A stretch of 64,000 nt of DNA. It comes from Morella rubra (Eukaryota > Streptophyta > Magnoliopsida > Fagales > Myricaceae). The notes under the pieces were generated by a model, which was given only the letters and a program-made list of their open reading frames with translations, was not told where the DNA came from and did no database searches. This document shows, piece after piece, positions 23,701-36,361 of this stretch; position 1 is the stretch's first letter; every line of letters starts with the position of its first letter. Made by a program: the position numbers and the translations under genes. Location: positions 36,099,416 through 36,163,415 of the forward strand of contig CM025849.1 of NCBI GenBank assembly GCA_003952965.2. The letters run 5' to 3'.

Positions 23701-26700
23701 GGTTAATATTGTATGATAGTATATTATTGTTTAGCTCATATAGAAAACTGGAAAGTTGTTGGAACTGAACAGCGACTGATAAACTGTGCGCATAAATTAA
23801 AAAATGGTATACCTAACGGTTTTTAGAAGTATGTGACTAATTCTATTTTTGATATCAGCCCATTAACCTAGTACAATATGATAAAGAATAGAAGAACTAA
23901 TGTGAAGATCTCTCCCCCATGGCTCTTCACAAATTAATGAAGATTATAAAGTGGACCAAGAATATTAATTTTAAATATATTCCTCGTGACTTGTATTGAA
24001 AGTTAGTTACTCTACTATCAATCTTAGACCCCTGGACCTATAACACTCAATCTGAGACGAGAGACTTGCCTTCCTTGCTAAGTGCCATCGGCGTATACTT
24101 TTTAGGCTAGATTACTAGATCCCCTTGTACGAATTCCAAAAATCAGCACTAAATAAAATATCACGTTATAAGAGCAAATTACCATAAATAAATATGAAAA
24201 GCCCCCACACAAAACCCCTAAGAAAGTCTCCTCTAGGTTTAATGGAAGCGTGAAAGTCAATCTCTTCCCTAATTAATTTTGATTTCCTTATAGACATTTA
24301 AAATCAGATTTTTAGATGATTATATTTCACAATATTCTAAAATTTTCTTGTTTGAAATGTAATACCCTCTACTCTTCATTCTTGAAAAAGATCATAGTTG
24401 AAGAAAAGATAAGCTGTAATCTTCAGTATATGTAGTTGCATGTAACTACCACGAGATGGTCAATTAAAAAGAAAAGCAACCAAAATAACCAGTAAGTTCA
24501 CCTAACAATTCACATGCCACCATAAAATGACTGGGAGGATACCTGACTAAGACACACTGTGGTTAATGGAAGACCTAAAGACCAAAATATAAATTGAAAA
24601 CATTCTGAATTTGTTTGTTTAAAAATTAGAACACATAATATAGAAGAAATTGAAGCAAATAGAAAACTAGAAGAGTTGAACACAATTGTGCGAATTAAAA
24701 ATGACCAAAATAAATTAGTTTAACAATTTGAGACCATAATATTGAAGAAAAGGAAGCTATTAGATTAATGGAAGACTTTTATAGACCAAAATATAAATTC
24801 GTAATATTCTGAATTTGGTTGGTATGTAAATTTAAACATAACTAAGTCTTCATAAAAATAGGTATGACGTGATACCCTCATATATGATAAGAATATTGAA
24901 AGCATCTTTTAGAAAACTGGAAGAGTTGACACCACTGTGCGATTTAACCTGACAGATGTGACCAATGTCGTTAAATAGTTCTCGCCAAATTAGCACGCAC
25001 CACTACTATCCACGCTAACTGAAAATGCCGACCTATGAAAGCGACGGTCCATTGCATTTCAAAGCCAAGACAACCCATAATAATTAAGAATCTATACTAT
25101 AAATTTAAAATAATTCTTTTCTTCTGGTTGTTTTAAAAAGTTTTAGACCATTTTAACTCTTTTGAAGAATCTGAAGTCGTATGGGATAACAGTACCGCTC
25201 GCGTTTATTTCCAGAACCCCATATTAAGTCTCGTTTATATCTCACCATAAAGAGATGAACACACTAATAAAAATAAGATCTTACAATTATGAAGACTCAT
25301 CTAAATTTGAAATAAAAAGCTAGTTAGTATTATTTGGAAAGACTGTTTGATTAGTGTGAGCATGAAAGTGAATTTAATTTATTGACCTTTTATTAATTTT
25401 GTCATTAGATTTCTCAACAAGTTTGAAGACAATCATTACATATTCTCGCTTCTGCAAAAAAAATGAAGTAAAAATAGCTAACCTAGTAGCAGTTATACAA
25501 CCTATCAGTATAATAAAAAAGAGCATAAATCACAAATTTTAGAGTGATTTGAACCAATCAGCAAACATAGTTCATATAACGGATTTACGATATTACGTTA
25601 AGCAATTAAGGGACGAGTATAATGGTGAGACTTATAGTACCAAAATTAATTTCATAATATTCTGATTTGGTGTATAATTAATTCATTAACCAAAAAAAGA
25701 TTAGATTTAAAATGAATTAGAACCCGCGTTAATTACAATATAACTAAAAAGAAATTTGTTTAGCATGTTTCGTACGATAACTGTAGAGAGTATATAGTGA
25801 ATAAAGACACTCCACTATAGATAACGAGTAGTTTAAATATAAAAATAGACCAAAATAAAATTAGTGTTTTTATATAATCCTTACATATTAGAGTGTATCA
25901 CAACAGATTTAAATTAAAGAAAAAGAAAAATAGATAGCTATTAGAATTTACAATAGCATGTAAGACGTATCTATTTCACTGAAATGCATAGAATATGACC
26001 TTAAAAATATATTTTTTTATTAATAATATAGTCCTTTTTTAAAAGAAGATAAATACCTCCTAACATTATCGTCTTGTGTATATTGACTTGTCAATTAGCT
26101 AACTGAAGCAGAGCTATAATAACATCCAAACAAGAGTGATCACTAATATAATAAAAGAGCTCTAACCATAAAATACTAGTTTTAACATCAATGCCATCAG
26201 CACGAAATTATGACTGATTAGCCAGCAGTGAAAATATGATAAAGAGCATCACCTCTATGGCTTTCCATGGTTAATGGTCATCTAGATAGACCAAAATCAC
26301 TAATAGATTACACTATCTGAGGTCTTATTTTCTCTTGACTATATCTCGATTTAGATTTTAAGACAATGTTGCTAAGAACACATGTATATAGATGACAATT
26401 GATATGCAATATAGGAAAACTTACTACAAGCGTGGTTGCACTTTGGTAACACCGATATACTGATAGCAAAAATTAGGACAAAATTTGTTTCACTTCCAAT
26501 CGTAACATTTTTTTCTTTCTCGAGACCAATATGGCTAATAATATGAATGATAGATCAATAACGAGAGCCATAGTGTTTACAAGTTCTCAAATGGAGGCAA
26601 GCCCATGTTTCGAAGAAGCATAAGTTTCTGTGATTTAGATGACCGAAAACATAAAACAACTATTTTCGAACAATTTATATGGCTTTACTTTCCTTTTGTA

Positions 26701-28560
26701 TATGACATATTTCATTTCCCTATGATTGTAAAAGTAAAGTTACCTGGCCCATTTCTATTCTTTGACCTACGCTGTGATTTTTTTCTTCATCCTGTACTAA
26801 AAGAATAGGTGAGACTTCACCATTCTTTTTACGTTATCACCTTGCAAAGTATCAATTTAAAAAAGACCAAAATAAATAAGTTTAAAAATCACAAACCATA
26901 ATACGGAAAAAAAGAAGCATAGCCAATTGAGATGTTAATAGTGTGCGTCACGAGATTAATAAGAACCAAAAACATAACAGTGTCCAAAATACTCGAATTT
27001 GGTGTTTCGTTTTTCAGACAATTAGACCACATAACGTTAATAAGAGACTGAAATATGAAGCGGAGTAAAAGAAACCTCTGAGTTGAACCCACTTGTAGCT
27101 CGCCATCTCATATCACTGATGACCAACGTGAAAATTAGATGTTGAAGCGAGGAATAGAGACAACATGAGTAATAGAATAGCGAAAAAAAGAAAGCGTATT
27201 ACTGTTATTTTAATGGCATATACTTGTTTTATTTCCCCTCTTCTCAAAAGGATAAAATTGAAGACATATGGTCATTCGCAAATTTTCATGTCTGTTTACA
27301 TTTGCCGCTTACCTTTATAAATCTTCTTCGTAAAAAATGACTGATAATTATATGGCTAAATGCCTGTATACAGTGATTTGAATAATCCACGTTTCCATAG
27401 TGCATATTATAAAATAGACTCGATAACGGATTTAACAATCCTTACAGACACAAGTACTATGGGAGACAGAAGAAAGATCTCACGCTCTAAGCGCAAGTTG
27501 TAATTAGTGTGGCAACGTCTATCATAGAGCGCCAAAAAACATAAAATGTACCTCAAAGTGTATCACATGCCAATTTTAGTAATTGTTTAGGAGACATTTG
27601 GATTGAGATCAACTATACAAAATTAATATGACAAAGACTCTCAGGTATACGCCACTAGAAACTAACTGAGCTGTTAATTTCTTTAATTTCCGTTGCAACA
27701 CCACTGGTGGTGGAAAAGTTGGCCCAGAAGGAATATAAAAACATTTGCACACAACGGTTAAAAGTTGTGGTGTGACAATTAGAGACCACTCCAGTGCTGA
27801 TAGGGAAAAAGCAGAAATGCTCTTAAGACCTTTCAATCGGGAAGACCAGGAATTCAATAAGATACGATACTGAGAATTAAATGAGTCTTGACGAGAATTA
27901 TTCCGAAATGTTTGTGTGCTTCTTCAGATTTCTCGATTACCCCATAATATTCTTTCAAAATGATGTAAAATAGCGTGACATCTAGAAGAGTTACGGTGAC
28001 ATCGACCTAAAAACTTTATGCTTTTGGTTATCTTGATCAGTGGCTTTACAAGTGTTCCTATTAAATACTCCAAAAGTTACCGAAACTATAGAGTGATTTG
28101 TGTTTAATCTCAACCATCAACAAGACGCACAAACAGAATAAATATGGCGAGAAAGAAGAAAATGAGGCAATTTTCTGGAGCTCGATTTAGTCGTTTTAAT
28201 AGTCCTGGTGTTTTCTTTTAGAAGTGACTTAATTGACCTTTAACACCCATTCATAATTTCAAAATATTTTAGTGAATTTGTTTCGTTTTTAAAAGATTTT
28301 TGAGACCACATTGAATATAGAAGAGTAGACATGTTTGTGAAGCAAATAGATAGTCAACATCGTGATTTTAAAAAGTGTTTTAGCATATACACATACATGC
28401 ATCGTTTCGATACAAATTGTATTCAAAATGAAACCAAACGGTAGAAATGATTCTTGTGGACTAATATGTTGCATTCCTCAATTTGCACAAGTAAACAATG
28501 AATTGCTCATTGTAGAATTTATGGAAAGACGTATAAATAAAGACCTAAAGTATTCATATT
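14713..28560. repeat. Noisy array of a ~200-bp satellite, apparently three monomer types
   Basis: Recurring anchors are AGATTAATGGAAGACTTATA, GACCAAAATATAAATTC, TTCTGAATTTGTTTGTTT, GAAGAAATTGAAGCAAATAG and GTTTAACAATTAGAGACCA. The cleanest stretch, 24564-24766, gives a period of 202 bp. Three variants are distinguishable by their middle part: type A (GAACACCACTGTGCGAATT), type B (GTTATAGACCCC, then GAATTCAAAAAGACC) and type C (TACACACCACAGTATCAATT). They follow each other as C-A-B where readable (17.36, 17.60, 17.84, 18.04 and 18.31 kb). Most monomers carry many short insertions, so spacings are stretched to 230-300 bp. First clear monomers are near 15480; traces reach back to 14713 and forward to about 28560. 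All open frames inside are short and repeat-derived. Confidence 0.8.
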
Positions 28561-28606
28561 AAATGTGTGCAACAACATATTCTTGTAAGTGTGTGGATTG
28601 TGTTTA

Positions 28607-29606
28607 NNNNNNNNNNNNNNNNNNNNNNNNNNNNNNNNNNNNNNNNNNNNNNNNNNNNNNNNNNNNNNNNNNNNNNNNNNNNNNNNNNNNNNNNNNNNNN
28701 NNNNNNNNNNNNNNNNNNNNNNNNNNNNNNNNNNNNNNNNNNNNNNNNNNNNNNNNNNNNNNNNNNNNNNNNNNNNNNNNNNNNNNNNNNNNNNNNNNNN
28801 NNNNNNNNNNNNNNNNNNNNNNNNNNNNNNNNNNNNNNNNNNNNNNNNNNNNNNNNNNNNNNNNNNNNNNNNNNNNNNNNNNNNNNNNNNNNNNNNNNNN
28901 NNNNNNNNNNNNNNNNNNNNNNNNNNNNNNNNNNNNNNNNNNNNNNNNNNNNNNNNNNNNNNNNNNNNNNNNNNNNNNNNNNNNNNNNNNNNNNNNNNNN
29001 NNNNNNNNNNNNNNNNNNNNNNNNNNNNNNNNNNNNNNNNNNNNNNNNNNNNNNNNNNNNNNNNNNNNNNNNNNNNNNNNNNNNNNNNNNNNNNNNNNNN
29101 NNNNNNNNNNNNNNNNNNNNNNNNNNNNNNNNNNNNNNNNNNNNNNNNNNNNNNNNNNNNNNNNNNNNNNNNNNNNNNNNNNNNNNNNNNNNNNNNNNNN
29201 NNNNNNNNNNNNNNNNNNNNNNNNNNNNNNNNNNNNNNNNNNNNNNNNNNNNNNNNNNNNNNNNNNNNNNNNNNNNNNNNNNNNNNNNNNNNNNNNNNNN
29301 NNNNNNNNNNNNNNNNNNNNNNNNNNNNNNNNNNNNNNNNNNNNNNNNNNNNNNNNNNNNNNNNNNNNNNNNNNNNNNNNNNNNNNNNNNNNNNNNNNNN
29401 NNNNNNNNNNNNNNNNNNNNNNNNNNNNNNNNNNNNNNNNNNNNNNNNNNNNNNNNNNNNNNNNNNNNNNNNNNNNNNNNNNNNNNNNNNNNNNNNNNNN
29501 NNNNNNNNNNNNNNNNNNNNNNNNNNNNNNNNNNNNNNNNNNNNNNNNNNNNNNNNNNNNNNNNNNNNNNNNNNNNNNNNNNNNNNNNNNNNNNNNNNNN
29601 NNNNNN
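28607..29606. other. Assembly gap of exactly 1000 N
   Basis: A run of N of exactly 1000 bases, a typical placeholder for a gap of unknown size. It sits between the satellite array and a copia element that begins in the middle of gag. Open frames that span it are artefacts. Confidence 0.98.
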
Positions 29607-31440
29607 ATAATCCTTTACCTTCTATCAACAAGGTATTTTCACTGGTCTTGCAAGAAGAAAATCAGAGAGAACTTACTTCTACTATTTTGCCTACATCTGA
29701 AATCACTGCATTCCCCACTCGGTCACACGCCAATCACAATGGAGGAAAGCAATACACTCAGTATTCTAAGGAGCGACCTGTTTGCAGTAACTGCGGGATC
29801 ACAGGTCATACAGTGGAAAAGTGCTATAAAGTCCATGGTTATCCACCTGGCTATAAGAATACTCGAGTCAAGGCTTCAGCAAATCAAGTTGCTTACACAG
29901 CCATATCTGATTCTCCTTCCTCGTCTGCTGCTTTAGCAACTGATACTTCTGCATTTCCTTTTACTCAAAATTAGTATAATCAGCTCCTGGCACTCATTCA
30001 GCCACAACCTGATGCTCAGCCATCTGCTATGCACGAAACCAATGACACACCTCTTGATACAAACCTTTCTCTTATATCAGGTACTCTACCTTCCTTTTCA
30101 TCTGTCAATAATCGTTTCACAGATTGGATTATTGACACAGGGGCTACCAATCACATGGTGCACTCACGGTCTTCTTTAACTCATGCAATTTCTGTTTCTT
30201 TTCAATCTGTTAAGCTTCCTAATGGTCAATCTGTCCTTGTCACCCATATTGGCCATGTCAAGCTCTCCGACACTCTAACTTCAATGTTCTCTGTGTCCCT
30301 TCCTTTGATTTTAACCTACTTTCTGTTAGTCAATTAACCAAAGATCTCTCTTGCCGTGTCTCATTTTTGTCTGGTTTATGCTATAGTCAGGACCTTTGCA
30401 GCTGAAGGATGATTGGATCAGCTGAACAACAAAGTGGTTTATACCATTTGAGATCTGTTTCTGACAATCTAAATGTTGCAACTCATATCAGTTCTAGACC
30501 CAAGTGTTGTAACGTTTCTGCTAATAATCTGTTGCACTATCGGCTTGGCCACATTCCTTCTTCCATAATACAGATCTTGCATACTAATAATTCTGCAATT
30601 TCATTTTCTGATTCCTCTCCTTGTGCAATCTGTCCTCTAGCTAAACAAAGAAAATTACCTTTTCCATCTAGTCACCACTCTTCACAGCATATCTTTGATC
30701 TTATTCCCTGTGATGTTTGGGGGCCTATGTCAGTTTCTACTACCAATGGCTCAAGGTATTTCCTTACTATAGTTGATGATTTCAGTAGATTAACTTGGAT
30801 TTATCTTATGCATTCTAAGTCTCAATCTGCTGATATTCTTAAATCATTCTTTGCTATGGTTACTATGCAGTGTCATATTAAAGTTAAATGAATTCGAACA
30901 TATAATGGAACTGAATTCCATGTTTGTACTTTCTTCATGTCTCAAGGTGTCATTCATCAAAGATCTTGTGTTGAAACACCTCAGCAAAATGGTATTGCTG
31001 AAAGAAAACATCAACACATTTTGAATGTGGCACGTGCTCTTAAATTTAAGTCTCATATCCCTCTCCAATTTTGGGGAGATTGTGTTTTAACTGTTGTCTA
31101 TCTGATAAATTGTATTCCCACTCCTCTTTTGTCTAATAAGTCTCCTTTTGAAATTTTATTTGCTGTCAAACAAACCTATAGTCGTCTCTGGGTGTTTGGC
31201 TGTTTGTGTTTTGCATCCACTCTTATGAGAAATTGATCTAAGTTTGATCTGAGAGCCTCTAAATGTGTGTTCCTAGGTTACCCCTATGGCACTAAAGGAT
31301 ATAAGCTTTATGATCTTGATACTTGAAGGTTTTCACATCTAGAAATGTTGTTTCCTTTGAAACAGAATTTCCTTTCCAGAATTTATCTCCTCCTGATAAT
31401 TCATTTGTTCTTCCCACACCACTTATTGATTTAGCACCTT
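29607..31440 (+). mobile_element. Ty1/copia retrotransposon, 5' cut by gap, decayed, no RT
   Basis: Gag with zinc knuckle CSNCGITGHTVEKCYKVHG (about 29789-29845), protease motif WIIDTGATNHMV (about 30125-30160), pre-integrase HYRLGHIPSS with CAICPLAKQRKLPF (about 30536-30665), and integrase core with DVWGPMSV, VDDFSRLTWIY and [16 protein letters not shown] (to about 31020). The polyprotein is broken by TAG at 29972, a shift near 30300, TGA at 30888 and at 31236, and more. The second catalytic Asp of the integrase DDE triad is Tyr here (TYNGTEF for the usual DNGxEF). Coding similarity fades after KCVFLGYPYGTKGYKLYDL and stops near 31440, before reverse transcriptase. Its gag and integrase resemble those of the copy at 4.9-8.3 kb but are clearly a separate, diverged lineage. 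Confidence 0.88.
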
Positions 31441-31489
31441 AGTTGCAACGTATGGAGTGTGACGATGCCGACATAGCAGGCATCCGCCT

Positions 31490-32620
31490 GTAGCTAGCAC
31501 ATAATTTGATAGCAGCCTAGGCTGGGGGTAGAAAGCACTTGGGATTCACCAAAATTGACCTAAAAAATTATTTAAGGAGTAGAGAAGTAAGTCCATGGAA
31601 GATAGAGTAGCTGGTATCCTTATTAATTGGTTTGGTGCTCAGCAACGAAAAAAATTTACAATTTTTTCTCACAGTTATGTTGGATGATGAAGAACACATA
31701 ACTAATATATTCTGGTCTGACAACGACATGCATAATGATTATGCACTCTTTGGGGACTTTGTGTCGTTTGATATCACATACAGAACAAACACAAGCATAG
31801 GCCATTAAGGCATTTCTTAGAGTGAATCATCACAGGGAGCAAGTAGTGTTCGGGGCATGCTTGTTATATGATGAGACAACTCAAACATTCAAGTAGCTAT
31901 TTGAGACTTTTGTTGAGTATATGGAAGGAAAGACACTCCCAATCTCTTTTTACTGATCAAAATGATGGCATGCTTGCCGTAATCCCTATTGCCTTGCCAG
32001 AGACACATCACTTTCTTTGTTTATGGCATATTAACCAAAATGCAGTAAAGAATCTTGGTCTATTATTTGACAACAAGGACTTCAAAAAAGATTGGGATAA
32101 GCTTTTATTTGATAGTGGTGTAGATATTTTGACCTTACATGGTCTAAGATGATTGAAGACCATAATCTCTAAAACAATCAGTGGTTTCAAAAGATATATG
32201 AGAAACGGGAGAAATGAGCCCCAACACACATGAAACATTTTCTACGCTAGTAAGAGGAGCACATAAGTGAGTGAAAGTTTTAATGCAACCTTGCCTGATT
32301 TTTCTAACACTTTCAATAAGCAATTGATGACATGCGGTACAAGGAGTTTAGATCAAATTTTGAGATGCTGGACAAATTACCTCTTTTGCTGACTGATTAC
32401 CCACTTTGTATTCATGCGTCAAAAGTATACACCCCAAATGAGCTTGCTCAGTTGACGCTTACCACAGAGCTAGGTGAGATTAGCGAAGCAGCTGATGCTA
32501 CAAGAGTAGATGGAGCTCTAATGATGGTTGCAAAGGAATTCAAGACATGGGAGCCAAAGCATCGAGGCAACAAGCGGCTGAAGAGCGTGCTTGAACAAAG
32601 AAAAAAGTCAGCAGCATAGT
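31490..32620 (+). pseudogene. FAR1/MULE-type transposase pseudogene
   Basis: The plus strand reads, through several frames, as the central part of a FAR1-related, Mutator-like transposase. Landmarks are NYLRSREVSP, LDDEEHITNIFWSDNDMHND, YALFGDFVSFDITYRTNT, LFTDQNDGML, and LPETHHFLCLWHINQNA. The last part (32332-32619) is an open frame with MRYKEFRSNFEMLDKLP and IHASKVYTP, ending in a basic tail. Stops after TSIGH and elsewhere, and shifts near 31860 and 32150, break it. The FAR1 DNA-binding N-terminus and a SWIM zinc finger are not seen. Such proteins descend from MULE transposases; some are light-signalling factors. No terminal inverted repeats of a MULE were found, and it begins right where copia similarity ends. 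Confidence 0.8.
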
Positions 32621-32659
32621 AGCACGGTTCGCAGCATCCCAACCAATAGCTTGTCACTT

Positions 32660-34148
32660 GCAGTTAGAGGATGATCCAGAGGTACGTTGTCATACTCTAT
32701 GCTTAATTCCATTTTTCATTACCATGGTCATAACTATCCTTTTTTTATTCCTTCCTAAGTGTCATGCGATGATGATGAGGAGCATTCACAATGTGAAGGG
32801 TATAAGAGCTTCGAAGACCTCTAGGAGTATGTGTTGTATTGGGATTGTATGCAGATAGTTTGGAATTTTTTGTATAAAGACTTTGAGATAATATATATAT
32901 ATATGTAAACTAAAGAATATTTTTATTTTGTTTCAAGCTTATGCTTGATGGTTGCTTGCAGGGTCTAATTGCTATTTGACATATTTTTCCATAAGCTCTT
33001 TTAGCAGCGTCATCTCTAAAATTTTGTTCGATGAAAATTGTTTTTGTAACAAGTTGGATATACTAGCATTTTTCAAATATTCTTTGGATTGAAACTTGAT
33101 TCTTTGGACTAATTGAGAGAAGTTCCATTACGGATGATTCTTTATTTTGATTATTCCAAGAGCAATGTTGTTATAAAGACATAGGAAAGCTGTTCGGTGA
33201 TTGAGAAGAATGGATTGGGGAGAAACTTGGTGCGTGTTTGGTGCACGTTTTGAAAGTGAAGTTCCATGTTTTGAAAGTGGAGAATGCAAACGTCAAGGAT
33301 CCACTTTTTTTTTTTTCTTTTGGCAATGCATATTGGAAAACTGTTTTTCCAAGTTGATTTACAAAGATTTGCTCTTTTTGAGACTTCACAGCTGGTGTTG
33401 GTTGTTTCTAACCCAACTTTTTCTCTTTCAAGTACATAATGGAAGAAAAAAGAATATTGCTCGCTTGTTACAACCCCAGATTTTGCAATCCCCCTGCCCT
33501 GATCTATTTAAAGAAACAGCTCTTAAAATAAATTTTTTAGCGAATGATAAGAAAAATTTTGAATATGAACTAAACTATTAAAGTGATGTGAACCAAAATC
33601 AGGTTCGGATGTTTCCTCTTCTGAATGATTCTTTTCTTGTTTCTCTCTTATGGAATGACGATGAAACGAGACATGTTGCAAATAAATATACTGTTTATTA
33701 GGGATTTTTGCCCAACGTTGATTTTAATGCTAATATTAGAGACTTTTTTCCTTGGTAACTTGGAAAAGATTTCTCTTTTTTTGTTTAGTCTCCATGCGTC
33801 AGAAACTGCTGCTCTTGCTTGGGAATTATGCTACAGAAATCAGATACTAGTTAAGTGTGGCAAGGGGCATTTTTCAAATTATTGTTTGATGATGGTGCTT
33901 GGGCTTTGAAAATTAATAGAAGCAACTTTTGGATGCCTCATTTTAGGAACATTGGAGAAACTTGTTATATTTGCATGGACCAGCTTTTGCATTAACATAT
34001 GCAATAGTCAGTTTTTCGCTTTCGAGACGAAGCATGGATCAGACTGGAGATTTGGCTGCGTTACAAGTCAATCTTCAAGTGGTTGTATTTACAAAAGTTA
34101 TTCTGCAATAGAGGGAACATAAGATGTGGAATGATAAGAATACTAGAG
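32660..34148. other. Unassigned sequence, open frames without recognised domains
   Basis: Two open frames (33201-33581 and 33625-33909) and their flanks translate to interrupted protein-like text, but no family was recognised. A 30-base string starting TAACATATGCAATAGTCAG at 33993-34022 returns exactly at 39027-39056, the start of the second copy of the tandem duplication, so part of this stretch probably belongs to the first copy. Confidence 0.4.
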
Positions 34149-36361
34149 TGCGTTTGGAAACCCTTTTTGGTTTCTGTTTCTGTTTCCATTTTAGTTTTTA
34201 AAGATTAAAATAAGTTTTATAATAAGGGCATGTTTGGCAAGATTAGTTTAGACTCATTTATTTAATTTTTTATTTAATAATATTTTTATTTTGGTTAATG
34301 TTATATTTAAAAATAATAACAAATAAATTTTAAATTAATTTAAAAAATACCAAAACTATAAAAAATCGAAAATTAAATTTTTTATAAAATTAAAAATATT
34401 AGAAAAATATGAAAATAATATTAAATATAAATTATTTTTATTTAAAAATGTTTTTATTTAAATAATCATTATATTTAAAAAATAATGAGAAAAAATAATT
34501 TACAGAAATTAGGAAATTTTAAAAAAATTACAAAAAAAATAAAATTTCTAAGAAAACAAAATTAACTCAATAAAATATAAATATTTGAAAAAAATAGAAT
34601 CAAAATTTATAAATCACGAAAATCGGATAAAATGTATATAAAAAATAATTTCGCAAAATTAATTAATTGCTATAAAATAAAATTAATCAAAAAAATTAAA
34701 AAATAATCAGAAAATATATCCAAATTATTACAAATATTGTAAAAAAATTTAAAATTGTGGGTAAAATGTAAAGTAAAATTAATTATAAAAATTAATAAAA
34801 ATACTTTAAAAAGAGAGAAATACATAAAATTCATTAAAATATTTATAAAATTTCAAAATATAGAAAACATTTAAAAACATAATTTTGGAAATTCAATAAA
34901 CTAAAAAAGAAGATTAATTTTAAAATAAGAAAAAATTATAAATATTAAAAATAACTTACAGAAATTTGAAGAGCACAAATTTAATTTTTTTTAATTTTTA
35001 AAATTTTATAATTGCTTTTCTTGTTGTTAATAAATATTTTGAATACTATAGAAGATTTTAATAAAAAAATTATTCAAAATATTTATTAAAACAAGAAAAT
35101 GAATTATAAAATTTTAAAAATTAAAAATTTTTTTTGGACATTCAATAAAATAAAAACAAAAAATTAATTTACAAAAACTTTTAAAAATTGGGGCCACCCA
35201 AAATAGCCAAAATTGCGCAATCTCTATGAGGTTGTGCCAGAGGGAGACCCCATTGGAGCTGTGCCACTCACCAGGGTGGCTAGTCTCAAAATAATTTTTA
35301 ATGTTTTAATATTCTAATATTTTATGTTTTTCTAAGTATTTAGATAATTTTTCTTAATTTTTGTATATTTTATAATTTATATACTTTCTTATATTTTTTA
35401 AATTGTTTTGCTAAATGGCCCAATATTTTTTTAATTTTTTAATCTATTTTATCATTTTTAAATTATTTATTTAATTTATTTGGTGAATTTTTATTATTTT
35501 AGAAGCATCCGGCTTTGTTGCCCAATTTTGGTTTTAAGTTTTTGTGCAATTATAAATTCTGTAAGTTATTTTTAATATGTATAATTTTTTCTGATTTTTG
35601 CGATTTAATCCAGTCTTTTTTAGTTTATTGAATTTCCAAAATTTTTTTAAATGTTTTCTATATTTTGAAATTTTATAAATATTTTCATGAATTTTATGTA
35701 TTTCTCTCTTTTTAAGTATTTTTATTTAATTTTTTTACATTTTTTACCCACAATTTTCCAATATTTTTAGTATATTTTGTAATAATTTGGATATATTTTC
35801 TGAATTTTTTAATTTTTTGATATTTTAATTTTATTGTATTTTATAGCAATTAATTAGTTTTGAGAAATTATTTTTATATACATTTTATCCGATTTTCGTG
35901 ATTTATAAATTTTGATCCTATTTTTTTCAAATATTTATATTTTATTGAGTTAATTTTGTTTTTTAGATAATTTTATTTTTTTTGTAATTTTTTTAAAATT
36001 TCCTAATTTCTGTAAATTATTTTTTCTCATTATTTTTTTAAATATAATGATATTTGAAAGAAAATATTTTTAAATAAAAAATAATTTTTATTTATTTATT
36101 TTCCTATTTTTCATATTTTTAGTATTTATAAAAAATTTAATTTTCGATTTTTTTATAGTTTTGGTATTTTTTTAATTAATTTAAATTTTATTTGTTATTA
36201 TTTTTAAATATAACATTACCAAAATAAAAATATTATTAAATAAAAAATTAATAAATGAGTCTAAATTACTCTTGCCAAACATGCTTATTATAAAACTTAT
36301 TTTAATCTTTAAAAACTGAAATGAAAACAGAAACAGAAAACAAAAGGGGTTTCCAAACGCA
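34149..36361. mobile_element. 2.2-kb palindromic foldback element, arms about 820 bp
   Basis: Starts TGCGTTTGGAAACCC and ends GGGTTTCCAAACGCA. The arms pair over about 34149-34970 and 35540-36361: paired positions sum to about 70510 at the tips, at GACTCATTTATT/AATAAATGAGTC, and at ATAACTTACAG/CTGTAAGTTAT, so the palindrome is continuous and in register. The middle (about 570 bp) contains a second, smaller palindrome (about 34990-35125) and a GC-richer patch at 35190-35285 with GGCCACCC and GGGTGGCT. There is no open frame. The TGCGTTTGG ends recall hAT-type MITEs, but the flanks (ACTAGAG and ATCCTATA) show no clear duplication, so the class is open. Confidence 0.85.

Noticed and set aside
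26605..26808. 67-codon open frame with aromatic-rich text inside the satellite region
   Set aside because: No domain, surrounded by satellite anchors, in a region of suspect sequence quality.
27609..27857. 82-codon minus-strand frame inside the satellite region
   Set aside because: No recognisable family; it overlaps noisy monomers and probably reflects inserted read errors or foreign filler.
14713..28560. Possibility that the repeat array is a CRISPR-like or other spacer-repeat system
   Set aside because: Plant genomic context, monomers of about 200 bp, no constant short repeats with unique spacers.
28519..29974. Long open frames of 347-461 codons around 28.5-30 kb
   Set aside because: They consist mostly of the 1000 N; only the gag part after 29607 is real sequence.
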